Assembly (NCBI GenBank): GCA_937960715.1
Contig: CALGOO010000118.1
Coordinates: 1 to 12,378 of the forward strand
Direction of reading: 5' to 3'
Length of the DNA: 12,378 nucleotides
From: an uncultured Candidatus Competibacteraceae bacterium
GTDB lineage: Bacteria; Pseudomonadota; Gammaproteobacteria; Competibacterales; Competibacteraceae
Shown in pieces: positions 1 through 5,986 of the stretch. A program made the position numbers and the translations under genes. How positions within the stretch are numbered: the stretch's first letter is position 1; each line of letters opens with the position of its first letter. The notes under the pieces were generated by a model. It searched no databases and was not told the origin of the DNA. It worked only from the letters and a program-made list of their open reading frames with translations.

Positions 1-1028
1 TCGAAATTGACCGTGCCGACGTTGAAATCGCCGTCGGTGGCCAGGATCACCCGGTTGACGCCGCCCTCGACGAAGCCTTCGCGGGCCAGGTTGTAGGCCA
101 GTTGAATGCCGGCTCCGCCGTTGGTGGAACCGCCGGCGCTGAGCCGGTCCAGCGCCGCCTCGATCCGGGCCTTCTGGCTGCCGGGCGTGGGTTCCAGCAC
201 CAGGCCCGCCGCGCCGGCGTAGACCGCGATGGCGACCTTGTCCTCGGGCCGCAACTGCCGGGTCAGCAGTTTCAGCGCCGGCTTGAGCAGGTCCAGCTTG
301 TCGGGCGCGTTCATCGAGCCGGACACGTCGATCAGGAACACCAGATTGGCCGGCGGCAACTGGGTTTTCGGCAGCTCGTAGCCCTTGATCCCCACCGCCA
401 GCAGCAGGGTCTTCGGATTCCACGGCGTTGGGGCCAGTTCGGTGCTGACCCGGAACGGCGGCTGGCGGCTGTCCGGCGGCGGATAGTCGTAATCGAAATA
501 GTTGACCATCTCCTCGACCCGCACCGCGTCGCGCGGCGGTAGCCGACCCGCGTTGAGAAAGCGGCGGACGTTGGCGTAGGACCCGGTGTCCACGTCGATG
601 CTGAAGGTGGAAACCGGCTGTTCGACGGCGCGCTTAACCGGGTTTTCCTCCTGATGGGCATATCGCTCGCGGTCGGTCGGTTCGCTGGCGAGGCGTAGCG
701 AGTCCAGGGTTCCGCCGGACGTCGACGCGGTCTGTTGAGGCGAGTGGCTTAACGCCAGGTCAGCCGCCTTGGCGGCAGGGCGCGCTGGGGATTCGGCAAC
801 CGGCGCCGGGCTCATGGGCGAGGGAGGGGGCGCCATCGCCTGGGGCGCCACCGCCAGCGACGGGAGTGGTTCCGGCCGGACGGCGTCCGGTTTGGCGCGC
901 TGGGCTTCCTCGGTGGCGACGGTTTTGCCCGCGATGGGTGAACTGGCGGGCGCGTCGCCGCGCGAGCAACCGGCGAGCCACGCGACCAGGACGAGCGCGC
1001 ACAGCGGTAACGAAAGGGATCGATTCAT
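1..1028 (-). CDS. YfbK-type von Willebrand A domain lipoprotein (3' end outside window)
   Basis: The frame stays open from an ATG at 1028 to the window edge, giving 342 residues without the C-terminus. A strong Shine-Dalgarno, GAGGAGG (1036-1042 on the opposite strand), supports the start. The N-terminus is a lipoprotein signal with lipobox LAGC (Cys about residue 21), followed by a low-complexity Ala/Pro linker to about residue 115. Next comes the block typical of YfbK proteins (FSIDVDTGSYANVRR near residue 140, then LPPRDAVRVEEMVNYF), then the VWA domain with the MIDAS metal motif DVSGSM at 234-239. The sequence stops inside the VWA fold, so the usual DUF3520-like C-terminus must lie to the left. 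Family members are membrane-attached metal-dependent binding proteins whose partners are mostly unknown. The gene is divergent from the kinase gene; a functional link is only suggested by position. Confidence 0.9.
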   Translation of the reverse strand, partial: MNRSLSLPLCALVLVAWLAGCSRGDAPASSPIAGKTVATEEAQRAKPDAVRPEPLPSLAVAPQAMAPPPSPMSPAPVAESPARPAAKAADLALSHSPQQTASTSGGTLDSLRLASEPTDRERYAHQEENPVKRAVEQPVSTFSIDVDTGSYANVRRFLNAGRLPPRDAVRVEEMVNYFDYDYPPPDSRQPPFRVSTELAPTPWNPKTLLLAVGIKGYELPKTQLPPANLVFLIDVSGSMNAPDKLDLLKPALKLLTRQLRPEDKVAIAVYAGAAGLVLEPTPGSQKARIEAALDRLSAGGSTNGGAGIQLAYNLAREGFVEGGVNRVILATDGDFNVGTVNF

Positions 1029-1151
1029 GAAGGGGCCTCCTCGCGGGTTGGGAATTCAGGGTTATCAACGTCGCCGGATCGATAGTGGGGTTAAGAGGCG
1101 TTTTTGGACAGTCTTTAAGACGCGCGTTCACCGCCGGCCGCTGTCGCTACC

Positions 1152-1180
1152 TTGCCGTTCGCGCCAGTCTGGCCCATTAT
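1152..1180 (+). promoter_or_regulatory. Candidate sigma-70 promoter for the kinase gene
   Basis: A -35-like TTGCCG (1152-1157) and a -10-like CATTAT (1175-1180) are separated by exactly 17 bases. Each matches the consensus at four of six positions. Transcription would start near 1187, leaving a leader of about 34 bases before the kinase ATG. It lies in the 192-base gap between two divergent genes. The match is modest and seen by eye only. Confidence 0.35.
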
Positions 1181-1220
1181 CACAACAATTATCCCGGAAC
1201 TTTATTACTCAGGACCCGCC

Positions 1221-2183
1221 ATGACCCCCGTGGAAACACCCCAAATTCCCGGCTACCGCATCGAGAAGATCATTGGCAGAAGCGCCATGTCGAGTGTTTA
1301 TCTGGCGATCCAGGAATCGCTGGATCGGCGCGTGGCCCTCAAGGTGCTGTCTCCTGGCCTGGCTGTCGATCCCGCCTTCAGCAAGCGTTTCGTCAAGGAA
1401 GGCAAGATCGTCGCCAAGCTGGCCCACCCGCATATCGTCACCATTTACGATACCGGCGTGCATCAGGATTATTCCTACATCGCGATGGAGTATCTGGAAG
1501 CCGGCACACTGAAGGAACGGATCAAGCAGGGACTGAGTCCTGAACAGGCGGTCAGGATTCTGGTGCAGATCGCCCAGGCGCTCGGCTACGCCCACCGCCA
1601 GAATTGCGTCCATCGCGACATCAAGCCGGCCAACATCCTGTTTCGCGACCCCGAAACCGCCGTGCTGTCGGATTTCGGCATCGCCAAGAACCTGGAGGAC
1701 AAGACCCAGTTGACCGCCGCCGGCTGGCGGATCGGCACGCCCAATTACATGAGTCCGGAGCAGGCGCTGGGCAAGCCGGTGGACGCGCGCTGCGATCTGT
1801 ACAGCCTGGGCGTGGTGTTCTACGAGGCGCTGACCGGCAGCCGGCCGTACAAGGGCGCCGATGCGTTCGAGACGGCGCTGATGCACGTCAAGGAGCCGAT
1901 TCCGACCTTGCCGGAACCGCTCCGCCAGTTTCAATCGACCATCAATCGGTTGTTGGCCAAGACGCCGGAAGCGCGATTCGCCACCGCCGAGGAACTGGTG
2001 CAGGTGGTCCAAAACCCGGCCTCCGGCAAGACAGCGGTCCGTTTCGGGCGGTGGTGGTCGCCCTGGTTGGTCGCGGCGCTGCTGGCCGCCGTGCTGATCG
2101 GTCTGGGCACGGCGCTGGCCTGGCGGTATTGGTCGACCACCGCCCACGCGCCGCCGCTTCCGACGCCGATTCAGCCGCGTTAG
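1221..2183 (+). CDS. Membrane-anchored Hanks-type serine/threonine protein kinase
   Basis: The 320-residue protein is a cytoplasmic kinase domain (about 12-265) followed by one membrane helix (about 281-299). ATG 1221 is chosen because AGGA lies six bases upstream and the fold begins soon after (GYRIEKIIG); an upstream in-frame start at 1152 would add 23 residues unlike the family and falls on the candidate promoter. Visible catalytic elements are the VALK lysine K41, a likely alpha-C glutamate E60, HRDIKPAN (131-138, catalytic D133), DFG (151-153), and GTPNYMSPEQ (172-181). The glycine loop is degenerate: only G19 of the GxGxxG pattern remains (GRSAMSSV). After the helix only about 20 residues are left, so there is no PASTA or other external sensor domain. 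It presumably phosphorylates Ser/Thr on unknown targets. It converges on the DUF350 gene with a nine-base gap. Confidence 0.93.
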   Translation: MTPVETPQIPGYRIEKIIGRSAMSSVYLAIQESLDRRVALKVLSPGLAVDPAFSKRFVKEGKIVAKLAHPHIVTIYDTGVHQDYSYIAMEYLEAGTLKERIKQGLSPEQAVRILVQIAQALGYAHRQNCVHRDIKPANILFRDPETAVLSDFGIAKNLEDKTQLTAAGWRIGTPNYMSPEQALGKPVDARCDLYSLGVVFYEALTGSRPYKGADAFETALMHVKEPIPTLPEPLRQFQSTINRLLAKTPEARFATAEELVQVVQNPASGKTAVRFGRWWSPWLVAALLAAVLIGLGTALAWRYWSTTAHAPPLPTPIQPR

Positions 2184-2216
2184 CGCCGCCGTTCAATAGG
2201 TCATGCAGGCGGCGTT
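2184..2216. other. GC-rich inverted repeat between convergent genes
   Basis: Arms CGCCGCC and GGCGGCG flank a loop of about 19 bases at the junction of the convergent kinase and DUF350 genes. The right arm lies inside the last codons of the DUF350 gene. It could end transcription in both directions, but neither side has a T-run, so a classical intrinsic terminator is not shown. Confidence 0.25.
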
Positions 2217-2597
2217 GAGAATACCGATGGCCAGCGACAGCGCGCCGAGGAGTACCCCGGTCGCCACCTGACCGGCGGGGATGGCGCGGGCCAGATCGGG
2301 CAGCAGCAGGCGACCGACGCCATAGGCCAGCAGTTGGATGACCAGGGCGATCAGGCCCCAAGCCGCCATGTCCAGCAGACCGACGCTGTGGGTGATGGCG
2401 CTGGCCAACGGCAGCACGAAGCCGAGAATGGCGCCGCTCAAGCTGGCCGCCGCCGCCGCGTTGCCTTCGCGGATCAGGGCGATTTCGCGGTAGGGAGTGA
2501 TCAGGATGTATGCCGCCAGGAACAGCAGTAGCAAGCCGATGGCGGTGGCGAAATAGAACAGGAACGACGGCAGGCCAGCCAGGGATTGGGTCAGCAT
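2193..2597 (-). CDS. yjfL: DUF350 family inner-membrane protein (YjfL-like)
   Basis: The protein has 134 residues and is almost wholly hydrophobic, with about four membrane helices (roughly 10-30, 48-70, 76-98 and 108-130). Length and conserved blocks match E. coli YjfL as I remember it: an ITP-x-x-E motif after helix 1, LSGxxLGxxxPL, an AWGxIALVIQLL block, and the C-terminal NAACMT. The start is ATG 2597, with AAGGAA (2605-2610) seven bases upstream; the open frame continues further upstream into the 193-bp repeat but has no family resemblance there. The function is unknown. No partner gene of the E. coli yjf cluster is visible here, and the protein is encoded convergent to the kinase. Confidence 0.88.
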   Translation of the reverse strand: MLTQSLAGLPSFLFYFATAIGLLLLFLAAYILITPYREIALIREGNAAAAASLSGAILGFVLPLASAITHSVGLLDMAAWGLIALVIQLLAYGVGRLLLPDLARAIPAGQVATGVLLGALSLAIGILNAACMTY

Positions 2598-2777
2598 GGG
2601 CAGATTCCTTGAAGGTCGGGCGGATGGCGAGGAAAGGATAGCCGATTGACCCGCCGTGCAAACGGATCGCGCCAGCCGGATTTTCGCTGAATGCTTTGCA
2701 TGTGTGGAGATCAGCGCGCGGCTAGACCCACTGCCGGAAGAGCACGAGGTGTTTTGAGCGTGGCCCGGGGTGGGTTT

Positions 2778-2970
2778 CGTTTTCGCGCCGCCCAAGCAAT
2801 ACTCGGTCAGCCGGATTGGCTGACGAAAGTAGCCACGGCGACTGGCCGGCTTACGGCAACCGATTGGCGAAGGGTCTTGATGCGCTCGATTTCGTGCATG
2901 ACTGCTGGTAAGCGTTCAGGCTCCCTCGGCCCGCACGGCGATGGGTTTCGCTACGCTCAACCCGTCCTAC
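2778..2970 (+). repeat. 193-bp direct repeat, copy A
   Basis: This segment aligns without gaps to 4286-4478. I count 11 mismatches in 193 positions, about 94% identity. It starts at CGTTTTCGCG and ends at GTCCTAC. The last 31 bases (2940-2970) are a REP-like arm beginning GATGGGTTTCGCTACGCTCA. Its right edge lies exactly where the ubiB-like remnant begins. No transposase gene or target-site duplication is visible. The region 2598-2777 between the DUF350 start and this repeat holds no gene I can support. Confidence 0.9.
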
Positions 2971-3201
2971 AACTGCTCGATCTGGCCGGACGGCTGCCGG
3001 AACTGCTGGCTCGGTCGTCCCGGTTGCTCGACCGCCCGGACCCGGCGCCGACCGCCAGTCCGCTGGCGGGGCTGCGCGGGGCGATTCTGGGCGTCGCCTG
3101 CGTTCTCGGCGGGTGCTGGTCCTGCTTCAGTCGGACGCCTGGCTGTGCTGGGCGGCGGGTTGCTGCTGGCGGGGTTCTGGTGCTATGGGCGGGGCGGGTA
3201 G
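2970..3201 (+). pseudogene. ubiB: Remnant of the 3' end of a ubiB-like gene
   Basis: Directly after repeat copy A a reading frame gives about 48 residues beginning QLLDLAGRLPELLARSSRLL and running to ILGVACVLGG. Shifting frame gives VLVLLQSDAW (about 3110-3140), and a second shift gives LAVLGGGLLLAGFWCYGRGG, ending at TAG 3199-3201. Spliced together this resembles the C-terminus of gammaproteobacterial UbiB (ABC1/ADCK atypical kinase needed for ubiquinone synthesis): an LPEL segment, a linker, then two short membrane helices. The kinase domain is missing and at least two frameshifts lie within about 40 bases, so it cannot encode UbiB. A weak hairpin (CGCCG-ATG-CGGCG, 3209-3221) followed by a T-rich stretch may be the old terminator. 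The identification rests on memory of the family pattern. A sequencing error could account for the shifts but not for the missing front part. Confidence 0.5.
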
Positions 3202-3295
3202 GACGCAGCGCCGATGCGGCGGGTGGGTTTCTTTTCGGACCGATGGAGACCGGAGCGGTTCGCATTGGCGGACCATCCGATAGGGGCGGGATCGA

Positions 3296-3808
3296 TCATC
3301 GACCGTTGTTCCGGCTCACCACCCGCTGCAAATCCTTGGTCAGCAAGAATACGTGCAGGAGGTCGGTGGGCGAAGACACGAAGCCGAAATGCTCGTAAAA
3401 GGTGCGGGCCGCATCGTCCTTGGCGTGGGCGGCCAGCGCCCGGATGCCGACGATCTCGGCCACTTGCACCGTCCGCCGCATCGCATCCTTCAACAGACCC
3501 GCCCTAACGCCCCGGTCTTGCCAACCGACGCCGACCGCCAGCCGCGCTAGCAACATCAGCGGCACCGGATGCCGGGCCAATCCCTTGGTCAGCCGTTCCG
3601 GCGCATCGGCATAGGCCACCTCGCTCACCACCAGGGTGTAAAACCCGACGATCTCGGTATTGGCCAATCCGACGTAGGTTTGCGAGGCGCTGGCGTACTG
3701 GCTGGGTAGCGCGAAGCGGAGCAGAAAGCGGTTAAGGGCGGCTTGTCCGCAATCGAAAGCCTCCACCGCGTGATGACGGGCCAGCTTTTCGATGGCAAAG
3801 ACCGTCAT
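3296..3808 (-). CDS. GNAT acetyltransferase toxin, TacT/AtaT-like
   Basis: This 170-residue single-domain GNAT protein is paired with a DUF1778 antitoxin. Toxins of this group acetylate the amino group of the aminoacyl residue on charged tRNA and so block translation. Family features are the N-terminal FDCGQAALNRFL (18-29), TYVGLANTEIVGFYTL (44-59), PLMLLARLAV (83-92), the acetyl-CoA loop region 97-106, and FYEHFGF (137-143), where Y138 matches the catalytic tyrosine. The loop reads QDRGVRAG: the position normally Gly or Ala in Q/R-x-x-G-x-G/A is R102, which may weaken acetyl-CoA binding. The ATG overlaps the antitoxin stop (ATGA, 3805-3808), indicating translational coupling. The gene keeps a complete frame and high GC like the core genes. 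The toxin class is firm; whether it is active is open. Confidence 0.9.
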   Translation of the reverse strand: MTVFAIEKLARHHAVEAFDCGQAALNRFLLRFALPSQYASASQTYVGLANTEIVGFYTLVVSEVAYADAPERLTKGLARHPVPLMLLARLAVGVGWQDRGVRAGLLKDAMRRTVQVAEIVGIRALAAHAKDDAARTFYEHFGFVSSPTDLLHVFLLTKDLQRVVSRNNGR

Positions 3809-4095
3809 GGCGGGGCGTCGTCGCCCTCGAACACGCTGGGCTCGGTGAACAGCCGTTCTAGGCGCGGCAGCGGGCGCGGCGGGGCGTCGAGCGCCGCCAG
3901 GAAGGCTTCCCAGCGCTCGGCGTCCAGACCGAAAAAGCGCCGGTCGGCCAAGGTTTCCTCGGCGCGGCTCAAGGCGCTGTCCAACACGAACTCGCTCACC
4001 GAACGCCGTTCGGCGGCGGCGGCGGCGTGCAGCATCCGCTTAGCGGTCGGGGTCAGCCGCAAATCCAGTTTCTCGGAACGGGGTGTGATCGACAT
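3805..4095 (-). CDS. DUF1778 ribbon-helix-helix antitoxin, TacA-like
   Basis: The 96-residue protein begins with a ribbon-helix-helix DNA-binding region: beta strand EKLDLRL (8-14), helix TPTAKRMLHAAAAAE (15-29), then RSVSEFVLDSALSRAEETL (31-49). The C-terminal part (FGLDAERWEAFLAALDAPP, 55-73) matches the segment that in TacA proteins wraps and neutralises the acetyltransferase. ATG 4095 is preferred over an in-frame ATG 33 bases upstream because GGAG (4105-4108 on the opposite strand) lies nine bases before it and it gives the usual family length. It is the first gene of the pair and should bind the TGTCAT-type repeats just upstream to autoregulate both genes, which is known for the family but not shown here. 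Confidence 0.92.
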   Translation of the reverse strand: MSITPRSEKLDLRLTPTAKRMLHAAAAAERRSVSEFVLDSALSRAEETLADRRFFGLDAERWEAFLAALDAPPRPLPRLERLFTEPSVFEGDDAPP

Positions 4096-4135
4096 AAAAA
4101 TGGGCTCCAACAGATCAGGAAGCAGCATAACTGCT

Positions 4136-4156
4136 TGTCATGTCATTGTCATGACA
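4136..4156. promoter_or_regulatory. Likely operator of the toxin-antitoxin operon
   Basis: Three TGTCAT hexamers start at 4136, 4141 and 4147, and the last forms a perfect 10-bp palindrome, TGTCATGACA (4147-4156). The cluster is 41 bases upstream of the antitoxin ATG, where a ribbon-helix-helix antitoxin normally binds. An AATAAT sequence on the minus strand (4156-4161) could be the -10 box next to it, but no good -35 was found. Confidence 0.55.
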
Positions 4157-4285
4157 TTATTGCGTTTCACCTTGGCAGTTGGAAAAAGTCGAGATGGAGG
4201 GTTGGCCAGACGCTGCGTTGGCTTGTGAGCAAGATCGACCAGCGGTGGGTAGGGTAGGAGAGGGGGTAATGCCGATGCAGGGGGG

Positions 4286-4478
4286 CGTTTTCGCGCTGCC
4301 GAAGTAATACTCGGTCAGGCGGCTTGGCCGACGAAAGTAGCCACGGCGACTGGCCGGTTTACGGCAACCGATTGGCGAAGGGTCTCGATGTGCTCGATTT
4401 CGTGCATGACTGCTGGTAAGCGTTCAGGCTCCCTCGGCCCACACGGCGATGGGTTTCGCTACGCTCAACCCATCCTAC
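4286..4478 (+). repeat. 193-bp direct repeat, copy B
   Basis: This is the partner of 2778-2970, in the same orientation, colinear with a constant offset of 1508 bases and about 94% identical. With copy A it brackets the ubiB-like remnant and the toxin-antitoxin pair. Bases before the left edge differ from those before copy A apart from G-richness. At the right edge it continues into a second, inverted REP-like arm that copy A lacks. Between the antitoxin start and this copy (4096-4285) only the operator region and a G-rich stretch are seen. Confidence 0.9.
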
Positions 4479-4523
4479 GAAAAAACAATGGGTTGTAGGA
4501 TGGGTTGAGGAACGAAGCCCATC
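4448..4523. repeat. REP-like imperfect palindrome
   Basis: The left arm 4448-4478 (GATGGGTTTCGCTACG... to CATCCTAC) and right arm 4495-4523 (GTAGGATGGGTTGAGG... to GCCCATC) are inverted copies around a 16-base A-rich spacer. The inner 15 bases, CTCAACCCATCCTAC, pair perfectly. This kind of GTAGGATGGGTT sequence is a common dispersed extragenic element in proteobacteria. It sits just downstream of the CsgG-like gene (minus strand) and could stabilise or end its transcript. No RAYT transposase gene lies in the window. Confidence 0.7.
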
Positions 4524-4549
4524 AAATACGGAGCGAAAAACACTCTCTC

Positions 4550-5254
4550 TTAATAAGCGCCACGTTCAGCAAGTTGGTTGTGCGCATGTACCATGGCCGC
4601 AATAGCTGTTTCTCCTCTTGGACTTTTTGCAATGCCACCAAAACTAGCGGACGTTAGTCCAAGAGCACCGACGCCACCGCTGAGGTTAATCGAAGAGCTT
4701 TCCCCGGTAAAAACCGTCAGCTCATTTGTTTTTCTCCTCGTCACGTTAAGAATCACCTGCGCTTCATTTTTTTGAACGCTGCCTGCGATCGCTCCAGCGA
4801 TCATGCCTCCGACGCCAAACATGCTGCCAACGCTAGCCAAGCCACCCCCCATAGCAGACGTCGCCTGCTCTGGAATTGACATATCGATTTCAATGATATA
4901 ATCGGCGCGATTCTTGGCTTGCGAATGCAGGAGCTTGAAGCAGCGCGACTCCTGCATGATGACTTTCATCATCGGTATAGGATCACTAAAACCATATATT
5001 TGGCTCATCATCTGGCGATGAATTGCCATTGATTGAGAAATTCCGTAAGGGTCATCACCAGTAGCATAAAGAAGAACTGCCGTACCCATCGGCTTCCCAC
5101 ACTTCTTGATAACGTTTCCTCCTTCATTTGCGGACTGGGTAGCAACGACTCGGCTTTCAGTAGAGCCACCAACTGTGGGCACTGTCGCATTACAACCAGT
5201 CAAACTTAAAGCAGCAGCCGCAAAGGTTGCTGTCAGAACCTGTTTTGCTTTCAT
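4550..5254 (-). CDS. Putative CsgG-like lipoprotein
   Basis: The 234-residue product carries a lipoprotein signal: a hydrophobic stretch ending in LTGC with Cys21, followed by Asn, which favours outer-membrane sorting. ATG 5254 is chosen because GAGGT (5261-5265) is six bases upstream; a GTG one codon earlier would be too close. The body resembles CsgG-type secretion and assembly lipoproteins only in pattern: a segment like 'alkSgrFkvl' (MMKVIMQESRCFKLL, 95-109), ADYIIEIDMSI (117-127), a Gly/Ala-rich region (136-160) where family members form a membrane hairpin, then QVILNVTRRKTNELTVFTGE (166-185) and a final helix. No curli genes are nearby, so a role in curli export is not implied. Base composition is clearly lower in GC than the flanking core genes. 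Another surface lipoprotein of unknown function is the main alternative. Confidence 0.45.
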   Translation of the reverse strand: MKAKQVLTATFAAAALSLTGCNATVPTVGGSTESRVVATQSANEGGNVIKKCGKPMGTAVLLYATGDDPYGISQSMAIHRQMMSQIYGFSDPIPMMKVIMQESRCFKLLHSQAKNRADYIIEIDMSIPEQATSAMGGGLASVGSMFGVGGMIAGAIAGSVQKNEAQVILNVTRRKTNELTVFTGESSSINLSGGVGALGLTSASFGGIAKSPRGETAIAAMVHAHNQLAERGAY

Positions 5255-5411
5255 CACTTCACCTCATTTATGTGTGTGCAGCCCACACCGTCACTAATTC
5301 GCTGAGTTGTGGTTATCGGGGTGGCGACGCAAACGTCAATAGTCCAAAGCCCTGTTTCACCTGCCTCATGTAGCGGGGTCAGGTGCAAGCCCTATTTAGG
5401 CTATTTTCACA

Positions 5412-5729
5412 TCAGCGTCGGCCACAAGTGTTAGAAACATTTGCCGATGCTAAAGAAGTGCGTGAGTCGATAAACATACCTTGAAAGTTATATCGATTAT
5501 TATGAGACCGGCAAATTGGTACTATCCACCAATTACGCGTAAATCGATAATCTTCAAGCTGTACATGCGCTCCTACAAGGTCTGTATTAGAACAACCCAG
5601 AACAGAACAAGTAGTGCGCGTCCCTCCAGTAAAGCTACGCCAATGCTCAATCCAACTTAAGCAGGAACACTTGTTTTTTGAAGTGCCATTGATGTTTACC
5701 ACTTTATAGTGAGTATTCATGTTTGGCAT
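5412..5729 (-). CDS. Small Cys/His-rich protein, HNH-like zinc fold
   Basis: The 105-residue product has C21-x-C23, C41 and C46, then GAHV (53-56), and WWIVPICRSHNN (67-78) with C73 and H76-N77. The order Cys-x4-Cys, Ala-His, Cys-x2-His-Asn resembles the treble-clef zinc finger of HNH proteins. The end carries SANVSNTCG. I recall similar short proteins scattered through bacterial genomes but cannot name a function; the full catalytic triad is not evident, so it may bind zinc or nucleic acid without cutting. ATG 5729 is supported by AGAGGA seven bases upstream (5737-5742 on the opposite strand). The gene is AT-rich and lies alone in the AT-rich island, suggesting transfer. The 157 bases between it and the lipoprotein gene hold nothing I recognise. 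Confidence 0.7.
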   Translation of the reverse strand: MPNMNTHYKVVNINGTSKNKCSCLSWIEHWRSFTGGTRTTCSVLGCSNTDLVGAHVQLEDYRFTRNWWIVPICRSHNNRYNFQGMFIDSRTSLASANVSNTCGRR

Positions 5730-5768
5730 TTTTGCATCCTCTTAATACTCCACAATGCTACCCGATAA

Positions 5769-5796
5769 TTTATAATCAAAAACTTTCAAGATGCAA
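5769..5796 (-). promoter_or_regulatory. Candidate promoter for the small Cys/His-rich protein
   Basis: On the minus strand a -10-like TATAAA (5769-5774) lies 16 bases after TTGCAT (5791-5796). The -10 matches five of six positions, the -35 only three. Transcription would begin about 30-35 bases before the ATG at 5729. The surrounding sequence is very AT-rich, so chance matches are likely. Confidence 0.3.
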
Positions 5797-5915
5797 CTGT
5801 TACTTTTTGTTTCAACCAGCGGGAAAAAACAAACTTTTTTCTCCACATTATTGCACCTGAAAAGCCTTTGAATGTAATTACTTTAAATCATACGATCTAT
5901 TTTTGAGATAGTCCA

Positions 5916-5936
5916 CACCATCCAAGCAGGACGGTG
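5916..5936. other. Short hairpin upstream of nfeD
   Basis: CACCATCC and GGACGGTG form an 8-bp stem with one mismatch and a 5-base loop, 50 bases before the nfeD start. It has no T-run. It may be an operator or a leader structure; nothing more can be shown. The remaining AT-rich bases between 5730 and 5986 hold no gene. Confidence 0.2.
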
Positions 5937-5986
5937 GAACAGGGCTACAATCAAGGTAGATTCATAACCCTCGCGAGGATTCCGAC

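Noticed and set aside
2691..3398. A 235-codon plus-strand frame through repeat copy A
   Set aside because: It runs through a non-coding repeat, the ubiB-like remnant and into the antisense of the toxin; only the remnant part has meaning.
5266..5300. A CATAAA box as promoter of the CsgG-like gene
   Set aside because: It touches the ribosome site and would leave almost no leader, and no -35 hexamer fits.
5368..5395. Short GGGGTCAGGTGCAAGCCC stretch as a mobile-element end
   Set aside because: It resembles fragments seen near REP elements, but no second copy or inverted partner occurs in the window.
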